A DNA stretch of 64,000 nt. Origin: Burkholderiales bacterium. GTDB lineage: Bacteria > Pseudomonadota > Gammaproteobacteria > Burkholderiales > Burkholderiaceae_C. The notes beneath the pieces are model-generated. The model ran no database searches, was not told where the DNA came from, and saw only the letters and a list, made by a program, of their open reading frames with translations. Below are positions 51,044 to 59,451 of the stretch, one piece after another (within the stretch, counting starts at the first letter, position 1; each line of letters opens with the position of its first letter). The stretch lies in contig RXJQ01000044.1 of assembly GCA_003963115.1 (NCBI GenBank), positions 1 to 64,000 on the forward strand, read 5' to 3'. Both the position numbers and the translations under genes were made by a program.

Positions 51044-51260
51044 ATTGCTTCTTCTCTCCCGCACGGTTTGTGCAAAGCCCGAATCGCGAAACGCGCGACA
51101 CGCAAAACATGTGCGCCCGGCCCAGGGCACGCTTGAAGCCATACCAAGGGGTGCCAAAGCCTAGCCAGACAGATCCATTTTCAACGCTCGCTGCTTCCGT
51201 GCCGTTCAAGCGGCACCCGGCACCCCTGCGCCAGGTTCTTGACCTCGTAGGAGTGCCGTC

Positions 51261-53147
51261 ATGGGCGGTCTGTGGAATGTCATCGTCAGGATCGGGGAGC
51301 CGCTGCTCGCCGGCTTCATCTTCGTCGTCTCTGCCGCCCTCGGCGTCATCTGCGTCGGCCCGTCGGCATTGCTGACCTACGCGGGCATCGCCGTTGTCGT
51401 CCCGCTGGTCGTCGTGGCGGATCGGTGGCTCGACGCCAATCTCGACACGATGGAAGACACCCATCCGATCATCGCCGTGCCGGCGGTCGTCCTGCCCGGT
51501 CTGGCGATCTACGGCGTGCTGCGGCTGTTCGATGTGCCGTACCAGCTCGCGCTGTTCCCCGCCACATGCGCGTCGGCGCTGATCTTCTATGGCTTGACGA
51601 TCCCGCCACCCGATCCGGCGCCGCCCTCGGAAACGCAGCGCGTGTCGGGAGCCTATGGCGATGCCGGCTGGGCCACCCTGGCGGAGATCGAGGCCCATGA
51701 TCCCCCGCTCGTTTTGCGCTCGACCGCTGAGGCCGCGCGTGCTGTCGTCCTCGGCAGCTATGCCAATTCCTACCGACTGGACAAGGATGGCTGCTGGACG
51801 AAGGGCGTACCGCTGAACTATGCCGGCACGAACAACGTCGTCACGATCGGCTGCTCGGGCTGCGGCAAGGGCACCCGCACGCTCATTCCGACGCTTGCCA
51901 CGAACGAGCAGTCGATGTTCGTGCTCGATGTGAAAGGAACGCTGACCGCTGTTACGGCATGGCGCCGCCGCTGGGTCTTCGGCCATCGTGTGCTGGCGCT
52001 CGACCCGTTCGGGATCGCCCGGCAACTGAAGCCGGACGTAACGCGCGCCCGCTACAACCCGTTCGCTGAGCTGGCCGATGTCGATCCATGCGGCGATGTC
52101 TTCCAGGAGCGCATTGCGAGCCTGTGCAACGCCGTGATCCGGGTGGAGGGCAACGATCCACACTGGCCGAAGGGCGCACGCGATCTCACACGCTGCGTCA
52201 TGGGCTATCTCGCCAGCGAACCGGAATCGATCAGGAAAGGCCACAACACCCTTCCGGCCGTGCGCGATACGCTGAGCCTGCCGCGGGACAGGCTGACCGA
52301 ACTGCTGAAGCGCATCGGCATCGTGACCAAAGTCCCCTGGGTCCGCAACCTTGCCGGCAGTCTCGCGAACGACAGCAAGGAAGTGACCTCGTTCATCAGC
52401 GCCGCGTTGCGTCAGCTCGACTTTCTCGACCATCCGGGCATCGCCGAGTTCCTGAGCGGTTCGGACTTCAGCTTCACCGACCTGCGCCGCGTGCCCATGA
52501 CGATCTACTGCGTCTTCGGCATCAAGGAGCTGGACACCTACTTCAACTTCGGCCGCCTGATCGTCCAGAGCCTGTTCAACGACCTTGTCGTGCCGCCGAC
52601 GCCCGATGCAAAGCTGCCCGTTGACGTAGTGCTCGACGAACAGGCCAAGCTGCGCAAGATGGAAATCATCGAGACCTCCGTCGGCGTCGTGCGCGAATAC
52701 GGCGTCCGCATCTGGAGCGTGTTCCAGGACTTGAACCAGCTCAAGGGCATTTACGGCGAAGCCTGGGAGACCTTTCTGGGCAACGCCGGCATCGTCCAGG
52801 TTCTCGGCATCAACGACCAAACAACCGCTGAATACTTTTCGCGCCGCATCGGCAACACCACGGTGCGCGGGCTGTCCCAGGGCGAGAGCTGGGGCACCAA
52901 CCAGCCCAATGCGCCGTGGACGCACAACCAGGGCAGCAGCAACTCGGGCGGCTCGCACGGCGTGACCGAAGCCGGCGTGCCGTTCCTGCGTCCCGAACAG
53001 CTCTACGGCTTGACCGGGGACTTTGGCTTCGCCTTCGTGATGAAGCTGCGCTACCCGGTCCCGTGTTTCGCGACCCCGTATTACGAGCAGCCGCAGCTCG
53101 CGGCGCTGGTCGATCCGAATCCCTTCCGTTCTATTCAAGGAGCCTGA
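51261..53147 (+). CDS. VirD4/TraG-type coupling protein (T4CP)
   Basis: The product has 628 residues. Three to four N-terminal transmembrane helices (to ~115), then the ATPase with Walker A GCSGCGKGT at 197–205 (TRTLIPTL following) and Walker B VVLDE near 460, and the C-terminal segment FLGNAGIVQVLGINDQTTAEYFSRRIG of TraG/VirD4 family proteins. It recruits the relaxosome to a conjugation channel. No T4SS channel genes accompany it. ATG 51261. Confidence 0.88.
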   Translation: MGGLWNVIVRIGEPLLAGFIFVVSAALGVICVGPSALLTYAGIAVVVPLVVVADRWLDANLDTMEDTHPIIAVPAVVLPGLAIYGVLRLFDVPYQLALFPATCASALIFYGLTIPPPDPAPPSETQRVSGAYGDAGWATLAEIEAHDPPLVLRSTAEAARAVVLGSYANSYRLDKDGCWTKGVPLNYAGTNNVVTIGCSGCGKGTRTLIPTLATNEQSMFVLDVKGTLTAVTAWRRRWVFGHRVLALDPFGIARQLKPDVTRARYNPFAELADVDPCGDVFQERIASLCNAVIRVEGNDPHWPKGARDLTRCVMGYLASEPESIRKGHNTLPAVRDTLSLPRDRLTELLKRIGIVTKVPWVRNLAGSLANDSKEVTSFISAALRQLDFLDHPGIAEFLSGSDFSFTDLRRVPMTIYCVFGIKELDTYFNFGRLIVQSLFNDLVVPPTPDAKLPVDVVLDEQAKLRKMEIIETSVGVVREYGVRIWSVFQDLNQLKGIYGEAWETFLGNAGIVQVLGINDQTTAEYFSRRIGNTTVRGLSQGESWGTNQPNAPWTHNQGSSNSGGSHGVTEAGVPFLRPEQLYGLTGDFGFAFVMKLRYPVPCFATPYYEQPQLAALVDPNPFRSIQGA

Positions 53148-53149
53148 CC

Positions 53150-53410
53150 ATGCAAACACCAGCCGAAATGCGTCTGCTGCCGAACGGCGTCGTGCAGCAC
53201 GACTACGGTCCCTTCTCATGCCTGTCCTGCGGCGGCCGTGTGACCGCCACGCATGACGAGATCGGCCGTGAGGATGCGCGCTGCGCCCGCTGCGGCCCGG
53301 TCGAATACATCGCCGTCGGTAACGATGCGGGCGAGCCTGTCGATGGCTTCATGCGTCCCGACGAACTGCACGGCCTGCCGCTGCAGCCAGATGCCGATCC
53401 GCAGCCCTGA
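53150..53410 (+). CDS. Small CxxCGPV zinc-ribbon protein
   Basis: The product has 86 residues: CLSCGGRVTATHDEIGREDARCARCGPVEYIAVG, one four-Cys zinc ribbon, then VDGFMRPDELHGLPL. The CARCGPV turn and the DEL segment are shared with the genes at 53765 and 38746. It starts three bases after the coupling-protein gene, so it is in that operon. Confidence 0.7.
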   Translation: MQTPAEMRLLPNGVVQHDYGPFSCLSCGGRVTATHDEIGREDARCARCGPVEYIAVGNDAGEPVDGFMRPDELHGLPLQPDADPQP

Positions 53411-53429
53411 CACAACCCAGGAGCCCATC

Positions 53430-53768
53430 ATGGAAGAAATCGGACCCGTCTTTCACCTGCCCGCCGTGCTCGACATCGATGCCGTGGATGATCGCGCCTG
53501 GTCCGGCATGCGCGGACGCAACATCGTCACGCACCGTCCGACGCACAGCATGTTCGAAATTGTCCCGCCCGACGATGACGACGATGTGCCTGTCGTGTTC
53601 CGCGTGCGCCTCGTCCATGTCTGCGCCGGCTGCCCGATCCCGCTGCCCGACGACCAGCACGCGCTGGCGCAGGATGCGCTGACCTTCTGGGCCTGGAACA
53701 GCGGCCTGTTCTGGCAGCGTCTGCCGGGCAGGATCGCGGGCCGCCTCGGCTGGAACGCGCAGCAATGA
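53430..53768 (+). CDS. Small hypothetical protein of the transfer operon
   Basis: The product has 112 residues. An acidic stretch (PDDDDDVPVVF) precedes VRLVHVCAGCPIPLPDDQHALAQDALTFWAWNSGLFWQRLPGRIAGRLGW; only two cysteines, in a CAGC motif. Its stop overlaps the next gene's start. No family recognised. Confidence 0.55.
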   Translation: MEEIGPVFHLPAVLDIDAVDDRAWSGMRGRNIVTHRPTHSMFEIVPPDDDDDVPVVFRVRLVHVCAGCPIPLPDDQHALAQDALTFWAWNSGLFWQRLPGRIAGRLGWNAQQ

Positions 53769-54142
53769 AATGGCCCGACCTGCGCCCGCTCTGCCTTGCC
53801 TGCGGCAACGTCGTAGCCGTGCATAGCAAGGGCGATACCGGGGATTGCCCGGCCTGCGGGCCGGTGCATTTCACGGGCACGCTTGGCGATATCGACCTGA
53901 CCAGTGCCAGCCTGCCGCGCTTCGTGCCAGATGAGCCGCCAGCCGCCTGCTTCACTTGCGGCGCGGCGATCACCGCCGACTGTTTCGACGCAGCTCCGCC
54001 CGGCGCCGATGCGCTATGCCCGACCTGCGGCCCCGTTGTGTTCGTCGTGTTCCACGATGACCGCGGCCGGCCGCTGCAGGGCACCATGACGGCGGACGAG
54101 TTGCCGCCGCAGCACGACGATGGCGAGCCTTTCCTGTTCTGA
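53765..54142 (+). CDS. Tandem CxxCGPV zinc-ribbon protein
   Basis: The product has 125 residues with two zinc ribbons: CLACGNVV...CPACGPVHF and CFTCGAAI...CPTCGPVVF. The end (LQGTMTADELPPQHDDGEPF) parallels the GFMRPDELHGL ending of the protein at 53150. It overlaps the previous gene by four bases. Candidate element-specific regulator or assembly factor; function unknown. Confidence 0.68.
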   Translation: MKWPDLRPLCLACGNVVAVHSKGDTGDCPACGPVHFTGTLGDIDLTSASLPRFVPDEPPAACFTCGAAITADCFDAAPPGADALCPTCGPVVFVVFHDDRGRPLQGTMTADELPPQHDDGEPFLF

Positions 54143-54158
54143 AGCAGAGAGGCATGCC

Positions 54159-54569
54159 ATGCGCACGCTCAACCTGACCGAAGCGGCGGCGTTCCTGCAC
54201 ATGCACCCGGAAGAAGTGCGTGTTCGGGCCAAGCGCGGGCGCATTCCCGGCGCGCGGGTCGGCCGCCGCTGGGTGTTTCTCGAAGACGATCTCTCCGCGC
54301 ACGTCCGGTCGCTGTATTCTGTACCTCGGCAAGCGCTGCGAGTGACTTCTCCCAGAAAGGAGTCTCTATGTCACTACGCAAACGCGGACCGGTCTGGTGG
54401 ATCGACTTCGTCACCCCAAGCGGGGAGCGAGTACGCCGATCTGCTGAAACCGGCAACAGGAGCCTCGCGCAAGAGCTGCACGATCGTCTCAAGGCGGAAG
54501 CCTGGAGGCGCGACAAGCTTCAGGAGCGGCCCCGCTGCACCTGGAACGACGCAGTCGTGCGCTGGCTGA
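54159..54569 (+). CDS. Excisionase-like helix-turn-helix protein
   Basis: The product has 136 residues. N-terminal MerR-like HTH (LNLTEAAAFLHMHPEEVRVRAKRGRIPGARVGRRWVFLEDDLSAHVRS), typical of excisionases/RDFs, followed by a tail that shares 202 bp with the integrase gene in another frame. The tail is Ser/Arg/Gly-rich and may not be functional; the true protein may end near residue 60–65. It sits directly before the integrase, the usual place of a directionality factor. Confidence 0.6.
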   Translation: MRTLNLTEAAAFLHMHPEEVRVRAKRGRIPGARVGRRWVFLEDDLSAHVRSLYSVPRQALRVTSPRKESLCHYANADRSGGSTSSPQAGSEYADLLKPATGASRKSCTIVSRRKPGGATSFRSGPAAPGTTQSCAG

Positions 54570-55402
54570 AAGAAACCAGCCACAAAGCAACTCACGAGCA
54601 CGACAAGGCAAAACTGCGCTGGCTCGACCCGTACCTGAACGGCAAGCCGCTCGACACCATCAATCGCGCCATGATCGACAGCATCACGCAGGCGAAGCAA
54701 GCAACCGGGGCCGCGAACGCGACCGTCAACCGGACGCTGGCCCTCGTCCGCGCGATCCTGCGGCGTTGTGAACGCGAATGGGAGTGGTTGGAGCGCGGCC
54801 CGGCCGTCCGGCTGCTCAAAGAGCCGACGAAGCGCGTGCGCTACCTGTCCCGTCCTGAAGCTGAAAGGCTGCTGGCCGAGTTGCCCCCTCACCTCGCCGA
54901 CATGGCGCGCTTTGCCCTGGCAACCGGGTTGCGCGCGTCCAACATCACGGGGATGCAGTGGGATCAGGTCGATCTGGAACGGCGCATGGCTCACGTCCAC
55001 CCGGACCAGGCGAAGGCCCGCCGCGCTATTCCCGTGCCCCTCAACGGCGAAGCCGTGGCCGTGCTGCAGAAGCAGCTCGGCAAGCACAAGGAAGTCGTGT
55101 TCACCTACCGGGGCGAGCCGATCACGGCGACGACGACAAAGGCCTGGTATGCGGCCGTGAAACGTGCCGGGGTCTATCCCCTGCGCTTCCACGATCTGCG
55201 CCACACCTTCGCGTCCTGGCATGTCCAGCAGGGCACGCCGCTGTCCGTTCTGCAGGAGCTGGGCGGATGGCAGTCACCGGCGATGGTGCAACGCTACGCG
55301 CACCTCGGTGCGGAGCATCTGGCGCCGTGGAATGACCGCTTGGCGGCGCATGGCACAAACGTGGCACAGCGCCAGAAAGACCAACGGCCTAGCGCGAGCT
55401 AA
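54368..55402 (+). CDS. int: Tyrosine integrase of the element
   Basis: The product has 344 residues. An AP2-like/arm-binding N-terminus (RKRGPVWWIDFVTPSGER) and SAM-like core domain are followed by catalytic residues: Arg in ATGLRASNITGMQW (~R181), HxLR in FHDLRHTFASW, the second His/Trp in GGWQSPAM and the nucleophilic Tyr in QRYAHLG. It catalyses insertion of the element into tRNA-Lys(CTT), whose 3' end begins 15 bp after the stop codon. Confidence 0.93.
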   Translation: MSLRKRGPVWWIDFVTPSGERVRRSAETGNRSLAQELHDRLKAEAWRRDKLQERPRCTWNDAVVRWLKETSHKATHEHDKAKLRWLDPYLNGKPLDTINRAMIDSITQAKQATGAANATVNRTLALVRAILRRCEREWEWLERGPAVRLLKEPTKRVRYLSRPEAERLLAELPPHLADMARFALATGLRASNITGMQWDQVDLERRMAHVHPDQAKARRAIPVPLNGEAVAVLQKQLGKHKEVVFTYRGEPITATTTKAWYAAVKRAGVYPLRFHDLRHTFASWHVQQGTPLSVLQELGGWQSPAMVQRYAHLGAEHLAPWNDRLAAHGTNVAQRQKDQRPSAS

Positions 55403-55416
55403 GCCGTTGATTGTAT

Positions 55417-55492
55417 TGGTGGGCCCTGTAGGATTCGAACCTACGACCAACGGATTAAGAGTCCGCTGCTCTACCAACTGAGCTAAGAGCCC
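55417..55492 (-). tRNA. tRNA-Lys(CTT), 3' end supplied by the element (attR)
   Basis: A 76-base cloverleaf including CCA: 5' GGGCTCTTAG, D arm, anticodon loop CTCTTAA (anticodon CTT), T arm GTAGG-TTCGAAT-CCTAC, acceptor AGGGCCCA. The 5' part is the host gene; the 3' part, from about 55444 to the CCA, came with the element and differs from the host T arm seen at attL. Directly downstream of a second tRNA-Lys gene. Confidence 0.97.
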
Positions 55493-55605
55493 GCACCTGA
55501 AATCTTCTGACGAAGACCGCGAGAACTGGTTATCTCGCGAAGACTTAGATTATATACACAAAATTTGTGTCAATCAGGCGTCTTTAGGAAAGTTTCTGAA
55601 TTTTT

Positions 55606-55681
55606 TGGTGGGTCGGGCGAGACTCGAACTCGCGACCAACGGATTAAAAGTCCGCTGCTCTACCGACTGAGCTACCGACCC
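55606..55681 (-). tRNA. tRNA-Lys(TTT)
   Basis: A 76-base cloverleaf: 5' GGGTCGGTAGC, anticodon loop CTTTTAA (anticodon TTT), T arm CGCGAGTTCGAGTCTCG-type, acceptor CCGACCC plus A and CCA. It precedes tRNA-Lys(CTT) by about 110 bp on the same strand and is intact. Confidence 0.97.
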
Positions 55682-55721
55682 CAGCAAAGCCTAAAAGTAT
55701 AACCTACCTTGAGTGCTGCCG

Positions 55722-56543
55722 TCACCCAGCCTCGAGCACGATCTCGATCATCTGTGCCGCAGCCACCATGCCGAAGGTGGCCGTCACCGTCACGCTGGAG
55801 CCATAGCCCGCGCAGTTGAGCGAGCCATCGCCGCGCGGTGCCTCCCCGCCTTCAGCAAGGTCGCACGCGGCATCTTGCGGTGGTTTGACGGCCTCGCGCG
55901 AGAACACACAACTCAAGCCCATCTTGCCCCGTCGTGCGCCGTCATGGCGCTGGCGCAGGCGTTGTCGCAAGCTGGCCAGCAATGGGTCGTGCGTCACCTC
56001 GGCCAGGTCGGCCACTTCCACCAGTTGCGGCCGCGTCTTGCCGCCTGCCGCGCCCACCGCGACCACGGGTACGCCATGTTGTTGCCCCCAGGCCGCAATG
56101 GCCGCCTTGGCCCGCACCTGGTCGCAACAGTCGATCACGCCGTCGATGCCATGCGCTTGCAGCAGCTCGCCCACATTGGCTTCGTCGATGAACTCTTCGA
56201 TCGCATGGACCACGCAGCCGGCATGGATGAGGGCGATGCGGTCTTTCAGGGCCAACACCTTGGCCTGGCCCAGCGTGGTTTCCAGCGCATGCACCTGCCG
56301 ATTCACATTGGACTCGGCGATGTTGTCCAGGTCGATCAGGGTGAGTTGGGCCACGCCGCTTCGGGCCAGGGCTTCGGCCGTCCAGGAGCCCACGCCGCCC
56401 ACCCCGATCACGGCCACACGCGCGGCACGCAGGCGTTCATAGCCGCTCACGCCATGCAGGCGTCGCAAGCCACCAAAACGCCGGTCTGGATCAGGCTGGC
56501 TGGCCGCCGCCAGCAAGGCCTCGCTCGAGGAAAACTTCGACAC
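55722..56543 (-). CDS. tcdA: tRNA threonylcarbamoyladenosine dehydratase
   Basis: The product has 273 residues, an E1-like ThiF/MoeB-fold enzyme with nucleotide-binding GVGGVGSW near residue 48, DLDNIAESNVNRQ, and CGYGSS-type C-terminal end. TcdA forms the cyclic version of t6A at tRNA position 37, using ATP. GTG start at 56543. It lies just 7 bp before cpoB on the minus strand, a common neighbour in betaproteobacteria. Expected to act in the cytoplasm on ANN-decoding tRNAs, including lysine tRNAs next door. Confidence 0.93.
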   Translation of the reverse strand: MSKFSSSEALLAAASQPDPDRRFGGLRRLHGVSGYERLRAARVAVIGVGGVGSWTAEALARSGVAQLTLIDLDNIAESNVNRQVHALETTLGQAKVLALKDRIALIHAGCVVHAIEEFIDEANVGELLQAHGIDGVIDCCDQVRAKAAIAAWGQQHGVPVVAVGAAGGKTRPQLVEVADLAEVTHDPLLASLRQRLRQRHDGARRGKMGLSCVFSREAVKPPQDAACDLAEGGEAPRGDGSLNCAGYGSSVTVTATFGMVAAAQMIEIVLEAG

Positions 56544-56549
56544 GGCGGC

Positions 56550-57380
56550 TCAGTTGTTGCGGGCCTTGCGCTTTTTCTCGGCAGGCGCGGGCATGGTCAG
56601 CAGACGATCGCGCGCGGCCTGCGCGGCTTCGGTTTGCGGGTATTGCTTGATCAGCAACTCCAGCGTCTTGCGGGCGCTGTCGTTTTCCTTGAGCTCGCTG
56701 TAGCAGTTGGCGATGGACAGCATGGCCTCGGGGGCCCGCGCGTGGTCAGGTGCCTTGTCGAGCAATTGCTTGAAGGAGGCGATCGACTCCTTGTAAGCAC
56801 GCAGACCATATTGCGCATTGCCCTGCCAATACCAGGCCGACTCGCGGTAGCCCGTGTCCGGGAAGCGTTGCAGCAGGCCGTTGAGGCCGGCTGCGCCCCC
56901 CGCAAAATCGGCCGCACGCAGCCGGGCCAGGGACTCATCGAACAGGCGCTTTTCTTCGGGGTCGGCCTTGAAGGTCTTGCCGTCCTGGGTCACGCTTTGG
57001 GGTTCGAGCTTGCGCACGCGTTCATCCAGGCCGCCCTGGATGTCCTTTTGCTTGCGCTGCAACTCGGTGACATCGCGTGTGAGCACCTCGTTGGCGCCTT
57101 GCTGCTTGGCCAGATCGCTGCGCAGCTGTTCGACCTGCGCGTTCATGTCCAGCAGGCTGCGCTTGAGTTGGTCCACCTGCGCGTTGAGGGCAGACAATTT
57201 GGCGTTGAGGCCATCGGTGTCCTGCGTGCGCTGCATGCGCAGCTCGAGGATGGCGCGGCGCGCTTCATCGTCTTCAAACAGGCCGGCATGGGCGGTGGCA
57301 CTGCCCAGCAGGGCAGCCAGCGCGGCCATGGCGATGGCCACCGGCCGCAAGCGCTCGAACATCGGTTGGGCAAGACGCAT
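56550..57380 (-). CDS. cpoB: Cell-division coordinator CpoB (YbgF)
   Basis: The product has 276 residues. Sec-type signal peptide (RPVAIAMAALAALLGSATAHA), a coiled-coil trimerisation region (~residues 40–115, with many Leu heptads), then three TPR repeats (FAGGAAGLNGLL, YRESAWYWQGNAQYGL, KAPDHARAPEAMLS). CpoB couples peptidoglycan synthesis to outer-membrane constriction with Tol–Pal. ATG 57380 follows GAGAGG by six bases; a longer ATG lies inside the pal stop region. Confidence 0.94.
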   Translation of the reverse strand: MRLAQPMFERLRPVAIAMAALAALLGSATAHAGLFEDDEARRAILELRMQRTQDTDGLNAKLSALNAQVDQLKRSLLDMNAQVEQLRSDLAKQQGANEVLTRDVTELQRKQKDIQGGLDERVRKLEPQSVTQDGKTFKADPEEKRLFDESLARLRAADFAGGAAGLNGLLQRFPDTGYRESAWYWQGNAQYGLRAYKESIASFKQLLDKAPDHARAPEAMLSIANCYSELKENDSARKTLELLIKQYPQTEAAQAARDRLLTMPAPAEKKRKARNN

Positions 57381-57397
57381 GGAGAACCTCTCGAAAA

Positions 57398-57955
57398 TCA
57401 ACGGTCCTTGATTTCAGCGCGGCGGTTCTTCGCCCAGGCTTCTTCCGTGCTGCCTTGCACCGCAGGGCGCTCCTTGCCGAAGCTCACGGCTTCGATCTGG
57501 TCAGGCGAGACGCCCAGCAGCGTCAGCGACTTCTGCACGGCTTCGGCGCGACGCTGGCCGAGGGCCAGGTTGTACTCGCTGCCACCGCGCTCGTCGGTGT
57601 GGCCTTCGATCACGATCTTCTTGCCCTTGGCGGCCATCAGGCGCTTGGCATGGCCATCGATCGTGCCGCGGAACTCTTCCTTGACCACATTGCTGTCGAA
57701 GTCAAAGTAGATGACGCGGGGCAAGCTGGTGTCGGCACCCGCGTTGTCAGAAGGCGCAACGACCACAGGGGCCACATTGGATGAGGGCACCGAGTTGCCG
57801 CTGCTACCCGAAGGCGCAGCATTCACGATGGGCGCGGGCCCGTTGGAGGCCTTGTCATCGAGCTTGACGGAGGAGCCGCAGCCACCCAGCCACAGGGCAG
57901 TGGAGGCCAGCACAGTCAGCGCAAAGAGGCGGGAGGTGAAACGAGCTTGGGTCAT
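57398..57955 (-). CDS. pal: Peptidoglycan-associated lipoprotein
   Basis: The product has 185 residues with lipobox LGGC near residue 26, a Ser/Pro/Ala-rich linker, and an OmpA-like domain (IYFDFDSNVVKEEF, EGHTDERGGSEYNLALGQRRAEAV) with the mDAP-binding DERG region. It is anchored in the outer membrane and links it to peptidoglycan. It is the middle gene of tolB–pal–cpoB. Confidence 0.96.
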   Translation of the reverse strand: MTQARFTSRLFALTVLASTALWLGGCGSSVKLDDKASNGPAPIVNAAPSGSSGNSVPSSNVAPVVVAPSDNAGADTSLPRVIYFDFDSNVVKEEFRGTIDGHAKRLMAAKGKKIVIEGHTDERGGSEYNLALGQRRAEAVQKSLTLLGVSPDQIEAVSFGKERPAVQGSTEEAWAKNRRAEIKDR

Positions 57956-57979
57956 CTTGGGCTCCTTGACATGGTGAAA

Positions 57980-59296
57980 TCAACGTTTGGGGTTGGCCGA
58001 TTGTGGTCCCCATGCAGGCTCGCGCACTTCGGCCTGCGGTGTCGACAACTTGGCCTTGATGCGGCCATCGAGCGAAGTGGTCATCAGCACACCCCGGCCT
58101 TGCGAGCGGGAGGCATAGATGATCTGCTTGCTGTTGGGCGCGAAGCTGGGGCTTTCATCGTCACGCGAATCGGTCAGGGCCTTCACGCTGCCGCTGGCCA
58201 GATCCATCAGGTGCACGCGGAAAGCGCCATTGTCCACCTGGCTGATGTAGGCCATGTAGCGGCCATCCGGGCTGATGGCGGGGCTGATGTTGTAGCTGCC
58301 GCTGAAGGTCACGCGCTGCACATTGCCGCCCGCAGACGGCACCCGGTAGATCTGCGGGCCGCCTCCGCGATCGCTGACAAAGTAGATGCTGGCGCCATCG
58401 GGTGACCAGGCCGCTTCAGTGTCGATGGCCGCACTTTGCGTCAGGCGGCGCAGGCCCTCGCCTTCGCTGCTGATCAGGTAGAGCTGGGAGCCGCCATCGC
58501 GGCTGAGCGTCACGGCCAGTTGCCGGCCATCGGGCGACCAGGCCGGCGCGCTGTTGGTGCCCTTGAAGCCAGCGACCACGCGGCGGCGACCTGTTGACAC
58601 GTCCTGCGTCACGACCACGGCCTTGCCACTCTCAAACGACACATAGGCCAACTGGCGGCCATCGGGCGACCAGGCGGGCGAGATGATGGGCTGGCCGCTG
58701 GTGAGCGCCGCCTGGGCACCCTCGCCGTCTGAATCGGCGATCACCAGGGTGTGCTGGCGGCCCACCTTGCTGATGTAGGCGATGCGCGTGGCGAACACAC
58801 CTTTGTCGCCCGTGAGTTTTTCGTAGACCTCGTCGGCGATGCGGTGCGCGGCCTGGCGCAGGTCACCGGCCGGCACGACCAGGCTTAGGCCGCCGAGATC
58901 CTGGGCCTTGAGCACGTCCCACAGGTGGTAGCGGATGTCGAAACGGCCATCGGCCAGGGCCGCGATGGAACCCGCCAACAGCGCGTCGGCACCCTTGGTG
59001 CGCCAGTCGCTCAAAGGCGGCCGGCCGACCTCGTCAAGCTTGTCGGCGCTGGCATCGAGCGATTTGAACAGGCCGCTGCGCACCAGATCGGCCTTGACGA
59101 TCTCGGAGATCGGCTGCGGTGCGCGGGCCTCGTCACGGAATCTGCCAATGGCGATCGGGATCTGGGTGGCACCTACGCCGGAGATTTCGACGCGGAACTG
59201 GGCGTGCGCCGCGCTCAAAGGCCACAGGGCTGCGCCAGCCAGGGCACCCAATGCCCCCCAGGAAAGGGCAGCACGACGCGAAACGGGAAGCTGCAT
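57980..59296 (-). CDS. tolB: Tol-Pal system protein TolB
   Basis: The product has 438 residues. Signal peptide with a twin-arginine-like PVSRRAALSW core, then an N-terminal domain and a six-bladed beta-propeller with repeated WSPDGRQLAYVS-type units. TolB works in the periplasm with Pal and TolA. The tolQRA genes are not in the next ~5 kb upstream, where rng is found instead. ATG 59296 is selected for the signal peptide; its ribosome site is weak. Confidence 0.95.
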   Translation of the reverse strand: MQLPVSRRAALSWGALGALAGAALWPLSAAHAQFRVEISGVGATQIPIAIGRFRDEARAPQPISEIVKADLVRSGLFKSLDASADKLDEVGRPPLSDWRTKGADALLAGSIAALADGRFDIRYHLWDVLKAQDLGGLSLVVPAGDLRQAAHRIADEVYEKLTGDKGVFATRIAYISKVGRQHTLVIADSDGEGAQAALTSGQPIISPAWSPDGRQLAYVSFESGKAVVVTQDVSTGRRRVVAGFKGTNSAPAWSPDGRQLAVTLSRDGGSQLYLISSEGEGLRRLTQSAAIDTEAAWSPDGASIYFVSDRGGGPQIYRVPSAGGNVQRVTFSGSYNISPAISPDGRYMAYISQVDNGAFRVHLMDLASGSVKALTDSRDDESPSFAPNSKQIIYASRSQGRGVLMTTSLDGRIKAKLSTPQAEVREPAWGPQSANPKR

Positions 59297-59451
59297 GGAT
59301 TCGGTCACACAGTCAGGCAAAGTCAAAACACCTCGGATTGTGCCCCGTCCTGGGCGGAAGTTCCCCAAGCAGGGCCATCAGGGGTTTGACAAAGGCGTCA
59401 GGCAATGTAAATCACGCCTTTACAGCCTCGCCTGGCCTCACCGCCTCCACC

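Larger units (their letters stand above)
22945..55461. mobile_element. ~32.5 kb integrative mobilizable element in tRNA-Lys(CTT)
   Basis: The boundaries are an 18-bp direct repeat (22945–22962 and 55444–55461) in the anticodon arm of tRNA-Lys. The integrase gene lies against the right end and reads towards the tRNA. Contents from left: partition and replication genes, ArdC, a defence block, recombinases and methyltransferase, an Rhs locus, relaxase/MobC, coupling protein, putative excisionase and integrase. There are no VirB/Trb mating-channel genes, so transfer would need a helper. The element supplies a new tRNA 3' end at 55417–55444. Confidence 0.88.

Noticed and set aside
51036-53219. 727-codon minus-strand frame opposite the coupling protein
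   Set aside because: Antisense to a coupling protein with clear Walker motifs.
55713-57710. 665-codon plus-strand frame opposite tcdA, cpoB and pal
   Set aside because: Spans several confident minus-strand genes; shadow frame.
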